From Tepidamorphus gemmatus (GTDB taxonomy: Bacteria; Pseudomonadota; Alphaproteobacteria; Rhizobiales; Tepidamorphaceae): a DNA stretch of 64,000 nt. The notes beneath the pieces are model-generated. The model saw only the letters and a list, made by a program, of their open reading frames with translations. It searched no databases and was not told the origin of the DNA. The stretch spans positions 62,001 to 126,000 of the forward strand of contig NZ_SMAK01000001.1 of NCBI RefSeq assembly GCF_004346195.1. Direction: 5' to 3'. Made by a program: the position numbers and the translations under genes. Shown here in pieces: positions 62,378-64,000 of the stretch (the stretch's first letter is position 1; each line of letters starts with the position of its first letter).

Positions 62378-63226
62378 ATGAGCTCCGTTGCGGCGCAGCC
62401 CGTCCCGGCCACCCCTGCCATTGCCGAGCCGGTGCTGTCGGTGAACAACATCGAAGTGATCTACGACCACGTCATCCTTGTGCTCAAGGGGGTCTCGCTG
62501 ACCGTGCCGGAGGGCGGCATCGTGGCGCTGCTCGGCGCCAACGGGGCCGGCAAGACGACGACGCTCAAGGCCGTGTCGAACCTGCTCAGGGCCGAGCGCG
62601 GAGACGTCACGAAGGGCTCGATCGTGTTCCGTGGCGAGCGGGTCGAGGCATTGTCGCCGAACCAGCTCGTGCGTCGCGGCTGTATCCAGGTGATGGAGGG
62701 CCGGCACTGTTTCGGGCATCTCACGGTCGAGGAGAACCTGCTGACCGGCGCCTTCACCCGCCGCGACGGCGCGGCGGCGATCCGTTCGGACCTCGAGATG
62801 GTCTACAGCTATTTCCCGAGGCTGAAGGAGCGTCGCCAGAGCCTGGCGGGCTACACGTCCGGCGGCGAGCAGCAGATGTGCGCGATCGGCAGGGCGATGA
62901 TGGCCCGCCCGAAGATGATCCTGCTCGACGAGCCGTCGATGGGTCTGGCGCCACAGCTCGTCGAGGAGATCTTCGAAATCGTCAGGCAGCTCAACGGTAA
63001 CGAGGGCGTCAGCTTCCTTCTCGCCGAGCAGAACACCAACATGGCGCTGAGATATGCAGGCTACGGCTACATCCTCGAGAATGGCCGGGTGGTGCTGGAC
63101 GGTGATGCTGCGACGCTGCGCGAGAACGAGGACGTCAAGGAGTTCTACCTCGGCATCGGTGGCGGCGAGCGCCGCAGCTTCAGGGACGTGAAGAGTTACC
63201 GCCGGCGCAAGCGCTGGCTGTCATAG
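62378..63226 (+). CDS. Branched-chain-type ABC transporter ATPase, LivF-like
   Basis: This 282-residue ATPase has Walker A GANGAGKTTT, signature TSGGEQQMCAIGRAMMARP, and Walker B MILLDEPSMGLAPQLVEE. The LivF pattern is followed by a basic C-terminal tail (RRSFRDVKSYRRRKRW) longer than in E. coli LivF. ATG 62378 is given with an upstream AAGAGGA. It completes the importer with the LivG-like ATPase, two permeases and the binding protein. Confidence 0.92.
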   Translation: MSSVAAQPVPATPAIAEPVLSVNNIEVIYDHVILVLKGVSLTVPEGGIVALLGANGAGKTTTLKAVSNLLRAERGDVTKGSIVFRGERVEALSPNQLVRRGCIQVMEGRHCFGHLTVEENLLTGAFTRRDGAAAIRSDLEMVYSYFPRLKERRQSLAGYTSGGEQQMCAIGRAMMARPKMILLDEPSMGLAPQLVEEIFEIVRQLNGNEGVSFLLAEQNTNMALRYAGYGYILENGRVVLDGDAATLRENEDVKEFYLGIGGGERRSFRDVKSYRRRKRWLS

Positions 63227-63402
63227 GCGCAGGTGCCGCCGCCCGGCTGGGCGCTCGCCAGCGGATGGCGGCCACCAGCACGTTCGCGGCAGAGCTCCAC
63301 GTTGACCCCCGGATCAGCGGATGACGCTTCGGAATGATGGCAGAGCCAGATCAGTGCTCGGGGCAGCCGACAACATGCTGGACGGATGAGGAACCCAATC
63401 CC

Positions 63403-64000
63403 ATGAACGACCATTTCGATTCCCTCGAGACGCGCGCGCCGGAAGAGCGCGAACAGGCGCTGTTCGCCGCATTGCCAGGTTTCCTTCGCGAGGTCATGCG
63501 CGCCGCGCCCGGCTGGGCGCGACAGCTCGAGGGAGTGAGTCCGGAGGAAATCACCGACCGTACGGCGCTATCGAAACTGCCAATCCTGCGCAAGAGCGAA
63601 CTGCTCGGACTGCAAAAGGCACATCCGCCGTTCGGTGGACTGACGACCAGGGCACCCGGCGCGATGGCGAGGCTGTTCATGTCGCCCGGCCCGATCTTCG
63701 AGCCGGAAGGCACGGCCAGGGACTGGTGGCGCGCCGCACGGGCGCTGTTCGCCGCCGGACTGAGACCCGGCGACATCGTGCACAATTCCTTTGCCTATCA
63801 CCTGACGCCGGCGGGCCACATGTTCGAGGGCGGCGCGCGCGCCCTCGGCTGTGCGGTGATCCCGGCCGGCATCGGCAATACCGAGATGCAGGTTGAGGCG
63901 ATCGCGCAGCTGCGCCCGAAGGGCTATGCCGGCACGCCCGATTTCCTCAAGGTGCTGCTCGACAAGGCGGCCGAGACCGGCAAGGACGTCTCGAGCCTGA
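63403..64000 (+). CDS. PaaK-like AMP-dependent ligase, N-terminal part (partial)
   Basis: This frame runs off the right edge after 199 codons. Its start, ETRAPEEREQALFAALPGFLREVM, with ITDRTALSKLPILRKSELLGLQKA and later AGLRPGDIVHNSFAYHLTPAG (cut: RPGDIVHNSFAYHLT), matches the N-terminal part of phenylacetate-CoA ligase and relatives, which activate aryl acids with ATP and CoA. The substrate is unknown. ATG 63403 follows GGATGAGGA. It is the second CoA ligase of this cluster. A 176-base gap after the LivF-like gene holds no clear element. Confidence 0.85.
   Translation, partial: MNDHFDSLETRAPEEREQALFAALPGFLREVMRAAPGWARQLEGVSPEEITDRTALSKLPILRKSELLGLQKAHPPFGGLTTRAPGAMARLFMSPGPIFEPEGTARDWWRAARALFAAGLRPGDIVHNSFAYHLTPAGHMFEGGARALGCAVIPAGIGNTEMQVEAIAQLRPKGYAGTPDFLKVLLDKAAETGKDVSSL

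Overview
The window is about 64 kb of GC-rich, densely coded chromosomal DNA that looks like an alphaproteobacterium, most likely of the Hyphomicrobiales (Rhizobiales) type. The signs are a GcrA cell-cycle regulator with a cluster of GANTC sites upstream, a class I lysyl-tRNA synthetase, the long alphaproteobacterial form of dCTP deaminase, a SAM-II riboswitch ahead of metZ, argD-argF-hslO in tandem, and a two-gene ligase/exonuclease repair module. No IS element, prophage, CRISPR array, tRNA or rRNA gene was found. Genes are tightly packed, often with 4-base start/stop overlaps.

Layout. 1-2.6 kb: end of the phosphate regulon block (pstA end, pstB, phoU, phoB). 2.8-8.2 kb: gcrA (minus), argD-argF-hslO (plus), argE (minus). 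8.4-12.9 kb: a periplasmic adaptor and RND pump pair. 12.9-17.3 kb: trkH, apaG and metZ (minus), with a SAM-II riboswitch and possible terminator ahead of metZ, then dcd (plus). 17.4-18.8 kb: a TetR repressor divergent from an azoreductase with paired operators. 18.9-22.8 kb: ligase-associated exonuclease, DUF938 methyltransferase, NTF2-like protein and ATP-dependent DNA ligase. 22.9-30.6 kb: DUF6460, MATE exporter, DUF952-pyrD-arsC chain, S24-type regulator, SNase-like protein, lysK and a TerB-like protein. 30.8-37.4 kb: gamma-glutamyltransferase, patatin lipoprotein, a class III aminotransferase coupled to a BKACE enzyme, and a leucine-dehydrogenase-type enzyme. 37.7-40.1 kb: L,D-transpeptidase, DUF1007 protein and NicO metal transporter. 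40.1-43.3 kb: cobalt-type nitrile hydratase operon (minus), haloacid dehalogenase and a class I glutamine amidotransferase-like hydrolase. 43.6-47.7 kb: a TRAP transporter whose binding-protein gene carries an in-frame amber codon, plus a coupled SDR. 47.8-51.2 kb: DUF3008 and an agmatine-to-putrescine operon (aguA, MFS, aguB). 51.4-64 kb: fused indolepyruvate ferredoxin oxidoreductase, Crp/Fnr regulator, acyl-CoA ligase, a complete branched-chain-type ABC transporter and the start of a PaaK-like ligase.

How the genes work together. The last 12.6 kb reads as one uptake and activation module for aryl (or similar) acids: 2-oxo acids are oxidised to acyl-CoA by the oxidoreductase, and free acids are imported and activated by the two ligases. 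The aminotransferase-BKACE pair suggests catabolism of an amino acid through a beta-keto acid. The nitrile hydratase needs cobalt and lies tail to tail with a histidine-rich Ni/Co transporter. Both binding-protein genes are followed by strong hairpins just after their stop codons. That is the usual way of making more binding protein than membrane subunits.

The strongest leads are the amber-interrupted dctP, the aminotransferase-BKACE pair with altered active-site residues, the SAM-II leader with mutually exclusive hairpins, the GANTC cluster at gcrA, and the cobalt-enzyme/metal-transporter pairing. All assignments come from reading motifs by eye, without any database search.
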